Below the pieces are notes generated by a model. It was not told the origin of the DNA, made no database searches, and saw only the letters and a list, made by a program, of their open reading frames with translations. From Streptomyces dysideae (GTDB taxonomy: Bacteria > Actinomycetota > Actinomycetes > Streptomycetales > Streptomycetaceae), in the NCBI RefSeq assembly GCF_001514305.1, contig NZ_KQ949092.1, forward strand, positions 1 to 64,000: DNA of 64,000 nt, read 5' to 3'. How positions within the stretch are numbered: position 1 is the stretch's first letter; each line of letters starts with the position of its first letter. Of the stretch, positions 42,452-50,267 are shown piece after piece. Position numbers and translations under genes: made by a program.

Positions 42452-42889
42452 TCAGGACAGGGCGTGCCAGGCCGTCGTGAGTGCCTGCCGGAACTGCTCG
42501 GTCTGGTGTGCCGTGAGGTCTCGGACCATCCGCTCCTCCAGCTCGCGGACGGCCCCTTCGTGCCGCCCGAGGAGCTCGCGGCCCTCGTCCGTCAGCAGGA
42601 TCAGCAGCTCCCGCCGGTTGCGCGGGTTGCGCTCCCGGCGCACCAGCCCGCGGCCCTCCAAGGACCGCACGAGATCGGCGATCGACTGTGCGGTGACGAA
42701 CGAGTCGCGGGCCAGCTGCGCCGCCGACAGTCCGTCGTGCCGCTCCAGGACGGTGAGCGCGGTGTACTGCAGTGCCGTGATCCCGGACGGTCTGACCAGG
42801 TCGTCCAGGTGTGACCGGACAACGAGCTCCACCTGCTTCACCATGTAGAGAAGGGATGGAGGTGCCTTGGTTGCCTGGGCGTCGAGCAT
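42452..42889 (-). CDS. MarR family transcriptional regulator
   Basis: A 145-residue winged-helix MarR repressor (ALTVLERHDGLSAAQLARDS and FVTAQSIADLVRSLEGRGLV form the HTH; RNRRELLILLTDEG the wing). Start ATG 42889 gives MLDAQATKAPPS; TACGCT on the minus strand (42901-42896) ends 6 bases before it, again a leaderless layout. It is divergent from the aldehyde/alcohol dehydrogenase operon, with two palindromes between, so it most likely represses that operon and itself until an aromatic or aldehyde ligand binds. Confidence 0.88.
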   Translation of the reverse strand: MLDAQATKAPPSLLYMVKQVELVVRSHLDDLVRPSGITALQYTALTVLERHDGLSAAQLARDSFVTAQSIADLVRSLEGRGLVRRERNPRNRRELLILLTDEGRELLGRHEGAVRELEERMVRDLTAHQTEQFRQALTTAWHALS

Positions 42890-42906
42890 GAGTTCAGCGT
42901 AGAGCA

Positions 42907-42957
42907 TTGACAGGAAACCTGTCTGTAATGAAACTGCGAACAGACAGGAATCCTGTT
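42907..42957. promoter_or_regulatory. Divergent promoter with two MarR-type palindromes
   Basis: GACAGGAAACCTGTC (42909-42923) and GACAGGAATCCTGTT (42943-42957) share an ACAGGAN-TCCTGT type dyad 34 bases apart. A plus-strand TTGACA (42907-42912) lies 17 bases before GAAACT (42930-42935), so the first palindrome covers the -35 and the second lies just past the -10 of the dehydrogenase operon. Confidence 0.7.
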
Positions 42958-42992
42958 GGTTGAAAGCTTAGCGATGAGGCTGAGGAGTGGCG

Positions 42993-44447
42993 ATGACCAC
43001 CATGGAGATCGAACCCGGTCGGTTGTTCATCAACGGACAGTGGCGCGAGGCCGCCGACGGAGCGCGCACCGAGGTGGTCGACCCGTCCCGGGGCGAGGTC
43101 GTCACCACCGTCGCGGAGGCGGGCGCCGCCGACGTGGACGCGGCCGTACGCGCGGCCCGGGCGGCCTTCGACGACGGCGGCTGGTCCGGCCTGAGCGGCC
43201 GTGAGCGCGGCCGGGTGCTGCAGCGCGTCGCCGACCTGATCCGGGCGAACGCCGACGAGATCGCCCGGCTGGAGAGCCTGGACGTCGGCAAGCCGATCAT
43301 GCTGTGCCACGCCGTCGACGTGACGAACGCGGCCAATGACTACGAGCATTTCGCCGCCCTCGCGCACTCCCTGCACGGCGCGAACCGCGACACTCCCATG
43401 AACGCCCTGGCCTACACCCGGCGCGAGCCGCTCGGTGTGGTCGCCGCGATCACGCCCTTCAACTTCCCGCTGATCCTGGCCGGTTCGAAGATCGGCCCGG
43501 CGCTCGCGGCCGGCAACACGATCGTGCACAAGCCGGCGGACGAGACCCCGCTCAGCGCCCTCTACATGGCCCGCCTCTTCCAGGAGGCCGGCGTCCCGGA
43601 CGGCGTGGTCAACGTGATCACCGGCGCGGGCCCGGTGGCCGGCGAGGCGCTGCTGCGCCACAACGGCGTCGACAAGATCGCCTTCACCGGCTCCACCGCG
43701 GTCGGCCGGCACGCGGCGAGCGTCGCCGGTGAGGCCCTCAAGCCGGTCACGATGGAGCTCGGCGGCAACGCGGCCCACATCGTCTTCGAGGACGCCGACC
43801 TGGAGAAGGCGGTCGGCGCGATCATCAAGGGCTTCGTCTTCAACACCGGCCAGTTCTGCATGGGCGGCCCCCGGCTGCTGGTGGCACGCTCCGTCTACAG
43901 CACCCTGCTCAACATCCTCGCCGAGGCCGTACCCGGTGTGCCGGTCGGAGACCCGCGGCAGCCGGAGACCGTCGTGGGGCCGATGGCGGGGGAGAAGCAC
44001 CTCAAGAAGGTCGAGGAGTACATCGACCTGGCCCGCAAGGAGGGCGGCCGCATCGTCTGCGGCGGGGAGCGGCTCGACCTCGACGGCGGCTACTACTACA
44101 AGCCCACCGTCGTCGCGGATCTGCCGAACGACTCCCGCGTCGTCCAGGAGGAGATCTTCGGCCCGGTCCTGACCGTCCAGCCCTTCGACTCCGAGGACGA
44201 GGCCGTCCAACTCGCCAACTCCACGCCGTACGGCCTGGCTTCGGGCATCCAGACCAGCAACCTCGCCCGCGCCCACCGCGTCGCCGAGCGGCTCCAGGCG
44301 GGCATCGTCTGGATCAACGACTGGGCGATGCTCGACCCCGCCGTCCCCTTCGGCGGCGTCAAGGACTCCGGCTTCGGCCGCGAGTACGGCCCCGAGGCGC
44401 TCACCGCCTACACCAAGGTCAAGTCCGTCGTCGTCTCGCTCGACTGA
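42993..44447 (+). CDS. Aldehyde dehydrogenase
   Basis: A 484-residue NAD(P)-dependent aldehyde dehydrogenase. The catalytic Glu is in VTMELGGNAAHIV and the nucleophilic Cys in FVFNTGQFCMGGPRLLV; the cofactor segment is FTGSTAVGR; the C-terminal PFGGVKDSGFGREYG is standard. Similar enzymes oxidise benzaldehyde or vanillin-type substrates. ATG 42993 lies 5 bases after GAGGAG. It is cotranscribed with the alcohol dehydrogenase, making an alcohol-to-acid route. Confidence 0.92.
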   Translation: MTTMEIEPGRLFINGQWREAADGARTEVVDPSRGEVVTTVAEAGAADVDAAVRAARAAFDDGGWSGLSGRERGRVLQRVADLIRANADEIARLESLDVGKPIMLCHAVDVTNAANDYEHFAALAHSLHGANRDTPMNALAYTRREPLGVVAAITPFNFPLILAGSKIGPALAAGNTIVHKPADETPLSALYMARLFQEAGVPDGVVNVITGAGPVAGEALLRHNGVDKIAFTGSTAVGRHAASVAGEALKPVTMELGGNAAHIVFEDADLEKAVGAIIKGFVFNTGQFCMGGPRLLVARSVYSTLLNILAEAVPGVPVGDPRQPETVVGPMAGEKHLKKVEEYIDLARKEGGRIVCGGERLDLDGGYYYKPTVVADLPNDSRVVQEEIFGPVLTVQPFDSEDEAVQLANSTPYGLASGIQTSNLARAHRVAERLQAGIVWINDWAMLDPAVPFGGVKDSGFGREYGPEALTAYTKVKSVVVSLD

Positions 44448-44467
44448 GCGCCCCCGCAAAGGAGTTC

Positions 44468-45577
44468 ATGATGTCCATCACCACTCGAGCCGCCGTGGTC
44501 GAGTCCGGGGGAGCGCCCTTCACCCTCTCCGAGGTCGTCCTCGACGAGCCCGGGCCCCATGAGGCCGTGGTCCGCATGGTGGCAACCGGCCTGTGCCACA
44601 CGGACCTCGGCGTGGCGAGCGGCGGACTGCCGTTCCCGCTGCCCGGCGTGCTCGGTCACGAAGGCGCCGGAGTCGTGGAGGCCGTCGGTTCGGCCGTCAC
44701 CGGTGTCGCGCCCGGCGACCACGTCGTGCTGTCCTTCACGTCCTGCGGCGACTGCCGCAACTGCCGGGGCGGCCACCCCGCGTACTGCGCGACCTGGCTG
44801 CCGCTGAACCTCATCGGTGGCCGCCGCGCGGATGGCAGCAGCACGATCAGCCGGGACGGAGAGGCCCTCGGCGGCCACTTCTTCGGCCAGTCGTCCTTCG
44901 CCGAGCGGGCGCTGGTGGACGAGCGCAGCCTCGTCAAGGTCGACCCCGATGTGCCGCTGGAGTCGATCGCCCCGCTGGGCTGCGGTGTGCAGACCGGGGT
45001 CGGCGCCGTCTGGAACGTACTGAAGCCGGTCACGGGCAGCACGGTCGTCGTCCTCGGCGCCGGAGCCGTCGGCCTGTCCGCGGTCATGGCCGCCGCCCTC
45101 ACCCCGGCCACCACGATCGTCGCCGTCGACCGCGTCGGCGAACGCCTCTCCCTGGCCAAGGAGTTGGGCGCCACCCACACGATCAACGCGAGCGAGGCCG
45201 ACCTCGGCGAGGCGCTCGGCGTGATCACCGACGGCCAGGGCGCGGACGGCGTCGTCGAGACCACGGGCAACGTCGGCGTCCTGCGCCAGGGCGTCGACGC
45301 GCTCGCCGCCCGCGGCACGCTGGTCGTCGTCGGTGCCCCGCCCTTCGGTACCGAAGTCGCCCTGGACGTCAACGGGCTGCTCGGCGGCAAGCAGGTCGTC
45401 GGGCTCACCCTCGGTGACGCCGAGACGCAGAACTTCATCCCCGCCCTGGTCCGCCTGGTGAAGGAAGGGCGGCTCCCGCTGCACCGCCTGATCAGCACCT
45501 ATCCGTTCGCGGACATCGACCAGGCGGTGCGGGACATGGGCGCGGGCAAGGCGATCAAGCCCGTGCTCACGTTCTGA
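44468..45577 (+). CDS. Zinc-dependent aryl-alcohol dehydrogenase-like protein
   Basis: A 369-residue MDR-family alcohol dehydrogenase. The catalytic zinc ligands are in TGLCHTDLG and GHEGAGVV, then CGVQTGVG; the structural zinc cluster is CGDCRNCRGGHPAYC, four cysteines; the Rossmann motif is VLGAGAVGLSAVM. The pattern fits benzyl/aryl alcohol dehydrogenases. GGAG lies 4 bases before the ATG. With the upstream aldehyde dehydrogenase it would take an aromatic alcohol to its acid, under the divergent MarR protein. Confidence 0.9.
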   Translation: MMSITTRAAVVESGGAPFTLSEVVLDEPGPHEAVVRMVATGLCHTDLGVASGGLPFPLPGVLGHEGAGVVEAVGSAVTGVAPGDHVVLSFTSCGDCRNCRGGHPAYCATWLPLNLIGGRRADGSSTISRDGEALGGHFFGQSSFAERALVDERSLVKVDPDVPLESIAPLGCGVQTGVGAVWNVLKPVTGSTVVVLGAGAVGLSAVMAAALTPATTIVAVDRVGERLSLAKELGATHTINASEADLGEALGVITDGQGADGVVETTGNVGVLRQGVDALAARGTLVVVGAPPFGTEVALDVNGLLGGKQVVGLTLGDAETQNFIPALVRLVKEGRLPLHRLISTYPFADIDQAVRDMGAGKAIKPVLTF

Positions 45578-45592
45578 GTCTCTTCTCGAAGG

Positions 45593-45890
45593 TCAGTCCA
45601 TCAGCAGGACCAGCTTCCCCGCGGTCCGGCCGGTGTCGCCCGGCGCATGCGCCTCGGCGGCACCGGCCAAGGGGAAGGTGGCGGCGATCGTGGCGCGCAG
45701 CCTCCCCGCCTCCTCCGGCGCCGCGATCGCCTTCGTACCGGTGTGGGAGGCGTCGACGAGCATCCTGACCGCGCGGACACCGAGCCGCTCGGCACATACG
45801 CGCCCCGCGCTTGTCCTGCCACGAGGTCAGCGTCACCAGCGGCAGCGCTTCCGCCTGCGTGTGGTCGATCCCGGCCGGCTTGGCCACCAG
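45593..45890 (-). pseudogene. Remnant of an NADP-dependent zinc-free oxidoreductase (QOR-like)
   Basis: Leftward pieces match a quinone-oxidoreductase-type MDR enzyme. LVAKPAGIDHTQAEALPLVT and LTSWQ (about 45890-45830) belong to the middle of the protein; after a deletion and frame change, LGVRAVRMLVDASHTGTKAI (about 45785-45725) and LRATIAATFPLAGAAEAHAP, ending GRTAGKLVLLMD at 45593, form the C-terminus. The catalytic N-terminus and most of the cofactor domain are gone. Confidence 0.72.
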
Positions 45891-45975
45891 CGCCTCCCTG
45901 CGCCGGTATCTGCACGCCGCGATCGGGGTGTCACCGCAGGCCTACCGGCGGATGTTCCAGGCTGCCGTCCGGTGA
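45891..45975 (+). pseudogene. C-terminal stump of a GlxA-family AraC regulator
   Basis: Rightward codons read ASLRRYLHAAIGVSPQAYRR then MFQAAVR and a stop. This is the end of the second helix-turn-helix of GlxA/AraC-type regulators. Nothing upstream continues it; the DNA changes at about 45890 into an antisense oxidoreductase remnant, so the two stumps mark one deletion scar. Confidence 0.7.
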
Positions 45976-46058
45976 CCGCGAACGTTTCCGCGCGCCGCCG
46001 CGTCGAAGGATCAAGAAGTTCAGGCGGTTGATCTTTTTCGGACGAATCGGGGGCGGGA

Positions 46059-46925
46059 ATGCGCAGAGGGCTCGGGGTGGCGACGGCAGTGGTGGCCATG
46101 GCCTCGGTGGGATGCGGCGGCGAGGGGGACGAGGAGGACTGGGCCGGCCTCGTGGCCGGGGGCACGCCCCCGGCCACCCCCTACGACGGGCCGCTGTATG
46201 TGCCCGGCGAGGAACCCGAGGTGTACACCCTGGAGGCCGTGCGCACCGCGGCGGGCGCCGCCGGCCGGGCCCTGGAGTGCGACGGGGAGATCTACTCGGG
46301 TGGCGGAAGCGGCTCCTGGGGCAAGAGCGACGGCGGCCGGACTCCCGAGGAGGGCCTGCGGGCCTTCTTCGACATGGAACAGGCCGACGACCCCCGCCAC
46401 GGCTACCGCGTCGAGCGCGAAGAGGCGGACCGCGTCCTGTTCTCCTTCGATGTCGACGGCCGCACCAAGGTCGCCGTCGTCGTCGCCAAGGACCAGAAGG
46501 GCCGCCCCGGCTGGGGCCCGGAGTCCAACGCCACCTGCGATCCGGCCGAACTTCCGGCCAGTTTCACCGAGTCCAAGCCGTACGAGATCTGGACGGACCG
46601 TAACGGTGACCGCGTACCGCTCGCCGAGGTGTCCAGCCACGCCGGGGACGCGCACTGCGGCTGGGAGACGGCCCGCTTCCTGAGCATGGGCCACTACGAG
46701 GACGACAGGACCTACGCCCGTGACCCGGACGGCGTCCTCGGAAGCGACCTGCTCACCGCCCCGTACGACGGCGAGGCCGCGCTGCCCGAGGGGGCCCGCG
46801 ACACCGGATTCCGCTTCGGAGACCGGCAGTTGTGGCTCACCGACGACCCGTCGAAGGTGTACGTCCGCGCGTCCGGGGGCGTGGAGGCCTGGCCCCTGGT
46901 GAAGGACGGCATGGGCTGCAGGTGA
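46059..46925 (+). CDS. Hypothetical lipoprotein
   Basis: A 288-residue protein with a short signal peptide and lipobox, MRRGLGVATAVVAMASVGC, so it is probably membrane-anchored outside. The mature part (VYTLEAVRTAAGAAGRALEC, later NGDRVPLAEVSSHAGDAHCG and YARDPDGVLGSDLL) has paired Cys, but no domain I can name. GGGGGCGGGA precedes the ATG. Similar lipoproteins of unknown role are common in Streptomyces. Confidence 0.78.
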   Translation: MRRGLGVATAVVAMASVGCGGEGDEEDWAGLVAGGTPPATPYDGPLYVPGEEPEVYTLEAVRTAAGAAGRALECDGEIYSGGGSGSWGKSDGGRTPEEGLRAFFDMEQADDPRHGYRVEREEADRVLFSFDVDGRTKVAVVVAKDQKGRPGWGPESNATCDPAELPASFTESKPYEIWTDRNGDRVPLAEVSSHAGDAHCGWETARFLSMGHYEDDRTYARDPDGVLGSDLLTAPYDGEAALPEGARDTGFRFGDRQLWLTDDPSKVYVRASGGVEAWPLVKDGMGCR

Positions 46926-47037
46926 GCGGCGCCGACCGGGTCGGTTTCTCTAACTGTGCAGGTGAGTAAAGGTATTTGTCGATTTATGTTCGCTTGGCGC
47001 AGAGTGACGGAACCCTCACTTCCGTCCGAGCGCGAGG

Positions 47038-47066
47038 TTGATCCTTTCGCGCTCAAACCCGATAAG
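47038..47066 (+). promoter_or_regulatory. Candidate promoter of the conservon operon
   Basis: TTGATC (47038-47043) and GATAAG (47061-47066) are separated by 17 bases, about 118 bases before the cvnA start. The stretch 46926-47183 otherwise holds no gene. It is AT-richer than its surroundings around 46960-47000, as promoter regions often are here. Confidence 0.4.
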
Positions 47067-47183
47067 CTCCCGTTCGGCGCTGCGGGTTGACTCGGTCACG
47101 AACGGTCATTCGCGGTGCGTACTCATGAGTGCGGTCCCCCTTGCACACCCCCCTGTTCGATCGTGTTGCTTCGAAGGATGCAG

Positions 47184-48899
47184 ATGGAACTCGCCACTCC
47201 GCCACCGGCGGCGCGGGCCCCTGTTGCCTGGTACAGCTGGTGGTTGATGCCGCTGGCCTTAGGAGGCGGGACGGTTGCCGCCACGTTCATGAGCTCGGAG
47301 CGAATAACCGCCGCCGTCGCCGGTGCCGCGGCGACGGCTGCCGGTTCCGTGTGCGTACGCCTGCTGCTCCGCACCAGAGCGCAGCTCAGCCGCGCCGAGG
47401 GCGACTTCCGTACCTCGCAGGCCGAACACTCCCAGCAGTGGCAGCAGCATGTGGCGGGCCTGGAACGGAAGTTCACCGCCGAACGCGCCTCCCTGGAGGC
47501 CCAGCTCACCGACCAGTCCGCCCGCTACGAGGCTCAAATGGCCGAGCAGTCCCGGGCCTACGAGGATCGGCTGGCCGAGGACTCCCGGTCCTACGAGCAG
47601 CGGATCGCCGACCAGGCCAAGTCCTACGAGGGACAGCTCGCCGACCAGGCCGAGGTCTGGCAGGAGCAGCTGAGCCACCAGCTGTCCGCGGTCACCCGGC
47701 TCGCCGACGAGCAGCTGCCCGACGCGATCAGGCAGTTGCGCGAGGGCGACGCCATCGATGACCTGCTGCCCGCCGCGAACCAGTGCGCGAAGGTCAGCGC
47801 CGAGCTCCAGGGCGAGCTGCGCAAGGTCCTCAGGACCTCGCTGATCGGCATGGAGGAGGAGTTCAACCGCTCCACCTCCGCCGAGCAGGCCGTGATCAGC
47901 ATCGGCAACCGCATCCACGTCCTGACCAGCAAGCTCCGTGGCCGCCTGCACGAGATGCAGGGCGAGCACGGCCGGCTGCCGCTCGTCGCCCGGGGCCTGA
48001 TGGAGCTCGACCAGGCGATCGGCCCCGCCGACTGTCTCGCCGCCAGCATCAGCGTGCTCGGCGGCTCGGACCGGCCGGGCCGGCAGTGGCAGGAGCCGCA
48101 GCGGCTGCTCAGCGTGGTCCGCGGCGGCATCGGCCGGATCAAGGACTTCCACCGCGTCGAGGTGCGCCATCTGCCCGAACTCGGCGTCGACGGCGGTCTG
48201 GTGGACCACCTGACGCTGGTCTTCGCCCACCTCCTGGACAACGCGGCCCGCTACTCGCCGCCCACCGAGCCGGTGCTCGTCTCCGGCAAGGAGGTGCCGA
48301 ACGGCGTCGGCATCGAGATCCAGGACTCCGGCAAGGGCCTGAGCGAGGAGAAGAAGCGCGAGGCCGAGCACGCCCTCGCCGGCACCTCGACCGGAGCCGG
48401 CCTCGGCGGCATCTCGGAGGACGCCAACATCGGCCTCCGGGTCGTCGGCATCCTCGCCCGCCGCTACGGCATCCGCGTCACCTTCGCGGACTCGCCGTGG
48501 CTCGGTACGTCGGTGGTGGTCGTGGTCCCGCACAAGTACTTCAGCCCGCTGCCCGCCACCGCCCCTGTCGCCGCCCCGGCTCCCCAGGCCACCGAGGACG
48601 TTCCGGCCGCCCCGGCCCCGGAAGAGGCCGTGACCGAGACCCCGGCCGAGACCACCACCGACGAGGGGGTGGACACCACGCCCGGCGGCCTGCCCCGGCG
48701 CCGCAGCAAGCGGACCGAGGCCGCCCTGCACGAGCCGGCCGAACGCGCCGAGCGGACCGGCGTCTCCGCGATCCCGCCGGACGCGTCCTTCGCCGGTCTG
48801 GCCGCCTTCGCCACCGCGGGCCGCGAGCCCGGCGAGGAAGGCGGAGGGGCCGACGGCCGCGAGTCCACCGAGCAGCACCGCACCGAAGAGAGCGACTAG
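47184..48899 (+). CDS. cvnA: CvnA-like sensor histidine kinase-type ATPase
   Basis: A 571-residue protein and first gene of a conservon. An N-terminal hydrophobic stretch (WYSWWLMPLALGGGTVAATF) anchors it. Residues about 75-180 are a heptad-like coiled coil with repeated EQSRAYEDRLAEDSRSYEQR. The C-terminal HATPase_c domain shows HLLDNAARYSPP (N box) and IQDSGKGLSEE (G1 box). No clear H-box is visible, as in other Cvn proteins. The tail is long and Pro/Ala-rich. ATG 47184 follows GAAGGA. CvnA is thought to signal through the small GTPase CvnD. Confidence 0.9.
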   Translation: MELATPPPAARAPVAWYSWWLMPLALGGGTVAATFMSSERITAAVAGAAATAAGSVCVRLLLRTRAQLSRAEGDFRTSQAEHSQQWQQHVAGLERKFTAERASLEAQLTDQSARYEAQMAEQSRAYEDRLAEDSRSYEQRIADQAKSYEGQLADQAEVWQEQLSHQLSAVTRLADEQLPDAIRQLREGDAIDDLLPAANQCAKVSAELQGELRKVLRTSLIGMEEEFNRSTSAEQAVISIGNRIHVLTSKLRGRLHEMQGEHGRLPLVARGLMELDQAIGPADCLAASISVLGGSDRPGRQWQEPQRLLSVVRGGIGRIKDFHRVEVRHLPELGVDGGLVDHLTLVFAHLLDNAARYSPPTEPVLVSGKEVPNGVGIEIQDSGKGLSEEKKREAEHALAGTSTGAGLGGISEDANIGLRVVGILARRYGIRVTFADSPWLGTSVVVVVPHKYFSPLPATAPVAAPAPQATEDVPAAPAPEEAVTETPAETTTDEGVDTTPGGLPRRRSKRTEAALHEPAERAERTGVSAIPPDASFAGLAAFATAGREPGEEGGGADGRESTEQHRTEESD

Positions 48900-48902
48900 T
48901 CC

Positions 48903-49313
48903 ATGACGCAACTGGGAACCGACGTGAGCTGGGCGCTCCGCGATCTGGTGGAGTCCATCCCGGAGATCCGCTTCGCCCTCGTGGCCTCCAGCGACGGCAA
49001 GGCCATCACCTCCTACGGCGCCGAAGACCCCGACGACGTGGACCGCTTCGCCGCCGTGGTGGCCGGACTGCAGGCGCTGGCCCAGCCGGTCGCCGAACAG
49101 TTCCCCAAATACGCGGGGCAGCTGCGGCTGGCGATGATCGAGGTCGACGGCGGCCACCTCTTCGTCGTACGCGCGGGGGTGGAGACGTATCTCGGCGTGC
49201 TCGCCCGGGAAGGCCTCGACCAGGGGCTGCTCGGCCATCAGATGAGGGATCTGGCGCGCAGGATGGGCGAGCTGCTCGGCACCACTCCGCGCCTGGAGGA
49301 GCACTCTGGATGA
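48903..49313 (+). CDS. cvnB: CvnB-like roadblock/LC7 protein
   Basis: A 136-residue roadblock/LC7 domain protein (LRDLVESIPEIRFALVASSD, GKAITSYG, LGVLAREGLDQGLLGHQM). Roadblock proteins regulate Ras-like GTPases, acting here on CvnD. It starts three bases after the cvnA stop and its TGA overlaps cvnC by 4 bases, consistent with one operon. Confidence 0.92.
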   Translation: MTQLGTDVSWALRDLVESIPEIRFALVASSDGKAITSYGAEDPDDVDRFAAVVAGLQALAQPVAEQFPKYAGQLRLAMIEVDGGHLFVVRAGVETYLGVLAREGLDQGLLGHQMRDLARRMGELLGTTPRLEEHSG

Positions 49314-49681
49314 GTGCTCCCCGCCGGCCCGCGGACCCGTCCGGTCTCGAGCGCTACTACGTCCTCACCGGAGGACGCAGCAGACCGGGCGGTTCGGCGT
49401 CGAGCCTCGACGTGGCGACCCTCATCGTCACCCGCACCGCCCCCGTACCGGGCATGCAGCACGAGCACGAGGAGATCCTCCGGCGCTGCCGTGATCCGCT
49501 GTCGGTGGCCGAACTCGGCGCCCACCTCGGACTGCCCTTCAACATTCTCGCGGTGCTGCTGACGGATCTGCTGGACGCAGGCCGTGTCGACGCCCGTGAC
49601 CCCATCCCGGCGCACGACGCCGGCCGCGGGCCCGACCTCGCGCTCCTTGAGGAGGTACTCAGTGGACTTCAAAGGCTTTGA
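49310..49681 (+). CDS. cvnC: CvnC-like DUF742 protein
   Basis: A 123-residue DUF742 protein (YYVLTGGRSRPGGSASSLDV, then EILRRCRDPLSVAELGAHLG and LPFNILAVLLTDLLDAGRV), a winged-helix-like fold. It is the third conservon component; its biochemical role is not established. ATG 49310 overlaps the cvnB stop. Its last 20 bases overlap cvnD. Confidence 0.92.
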   Translation: MSAPRRPADPSGLERYYVLTGGRSRPGGSASSLDVATLIVTRTAPVPGMQHEHEEILRRCRDPLSVAELGAHLGLPFNILAVLLTDLLDAGRVDARDPIPAHDAGRGPDLALLEEVLSGLQRL

Positions 49682-50267
49682 CCACCCCGGTGGGCCGGAC
49701 GCCGGGGGCACCCGCTCGGTGAAGGTGATGATCGCCGGCGGGTTCGGCACCGGGAAGACCACCATGGTCCGCTCGGTCAGCGACATCAAGCCGCTCACCA
49801 CCGAGGAGACCCTCACCCAGGCGAGCGCCGACGTCGACCGTCTCATCGGCGTCGCCGACAAGACGGAGACCACCGTCAGCCTGGACTTCGGCAAGATCAG
49901 CCTCAACGACAGCCTGATGCTGTACCTGTTCGGCACCCCAGGACAGGAACGTTTCTGGTTCCTGTGGAACGGCCTGTTCAAGGGCGCCCTCGGCGCGATC
50001 GTCCTGGTGGACACGCGGCGCCTCGCCTCCAGCTTCCGGGCGATCGAGGAGATGGAGCGGCAGGACGTCCCGTTCGTCATCGCGCTGAACGTCTTCCCCG
50101 ACTCCAAGGACCATCCGATCGAGGAGATCCGGGACGCCCTGGACATCTCCCCGCACACCCCGGTCGTGGTCTGCGACGCCCGCGACCGGGCCTCCAGCCG
50201 TGACGTGCTCGTCACCCTGATACGCCACCTGAAGGAACGCTCCGCCGTCGCACTGGAGTCCCGATGA
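49662..50267 (+). CDS. cvnD: CvnD-like small Ras-type GTPase
   Basis: A 201-residue GTPase. P-loop GGFGTGKTTMV near residue 24, switch II FGTPGQERFWFLWNG and the NVFPDSKD specificity-like loop match the conservon GTPase family. GTG 49662 sits after GAGGAGG inside the end of cvnC. It is expected to switch between GDP and GTP forms on the membrane complex with CvnA-C and pass the signal to the downstream P450 or another effector. Confidence 0.92.
   Translation: MDFKGFDHPGGPDAGGTRSVKVMIAGGFGTGKTTMVRSVSDIKPLTTEETLTQASADVDRLIGVADKTETTVSLDFGKISLNDSLMLYLFGTPGQERFWFLWNGLFKGALGAIVLVDTRRLASSFRAIEEMERQDVPFVIALNVFPDSKDHPIEEIRDALDISPHTPVVVCDARDRASSRDVLVTLIRHLKERSAVALESR

Noticed and set aside
47087..47115. 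TTGACT as -35 of the conservon promoter
   Set aside because: No acceptable -10 at 16-18 bases; the TTGATC-N17-GATAAG pair upstream is better.
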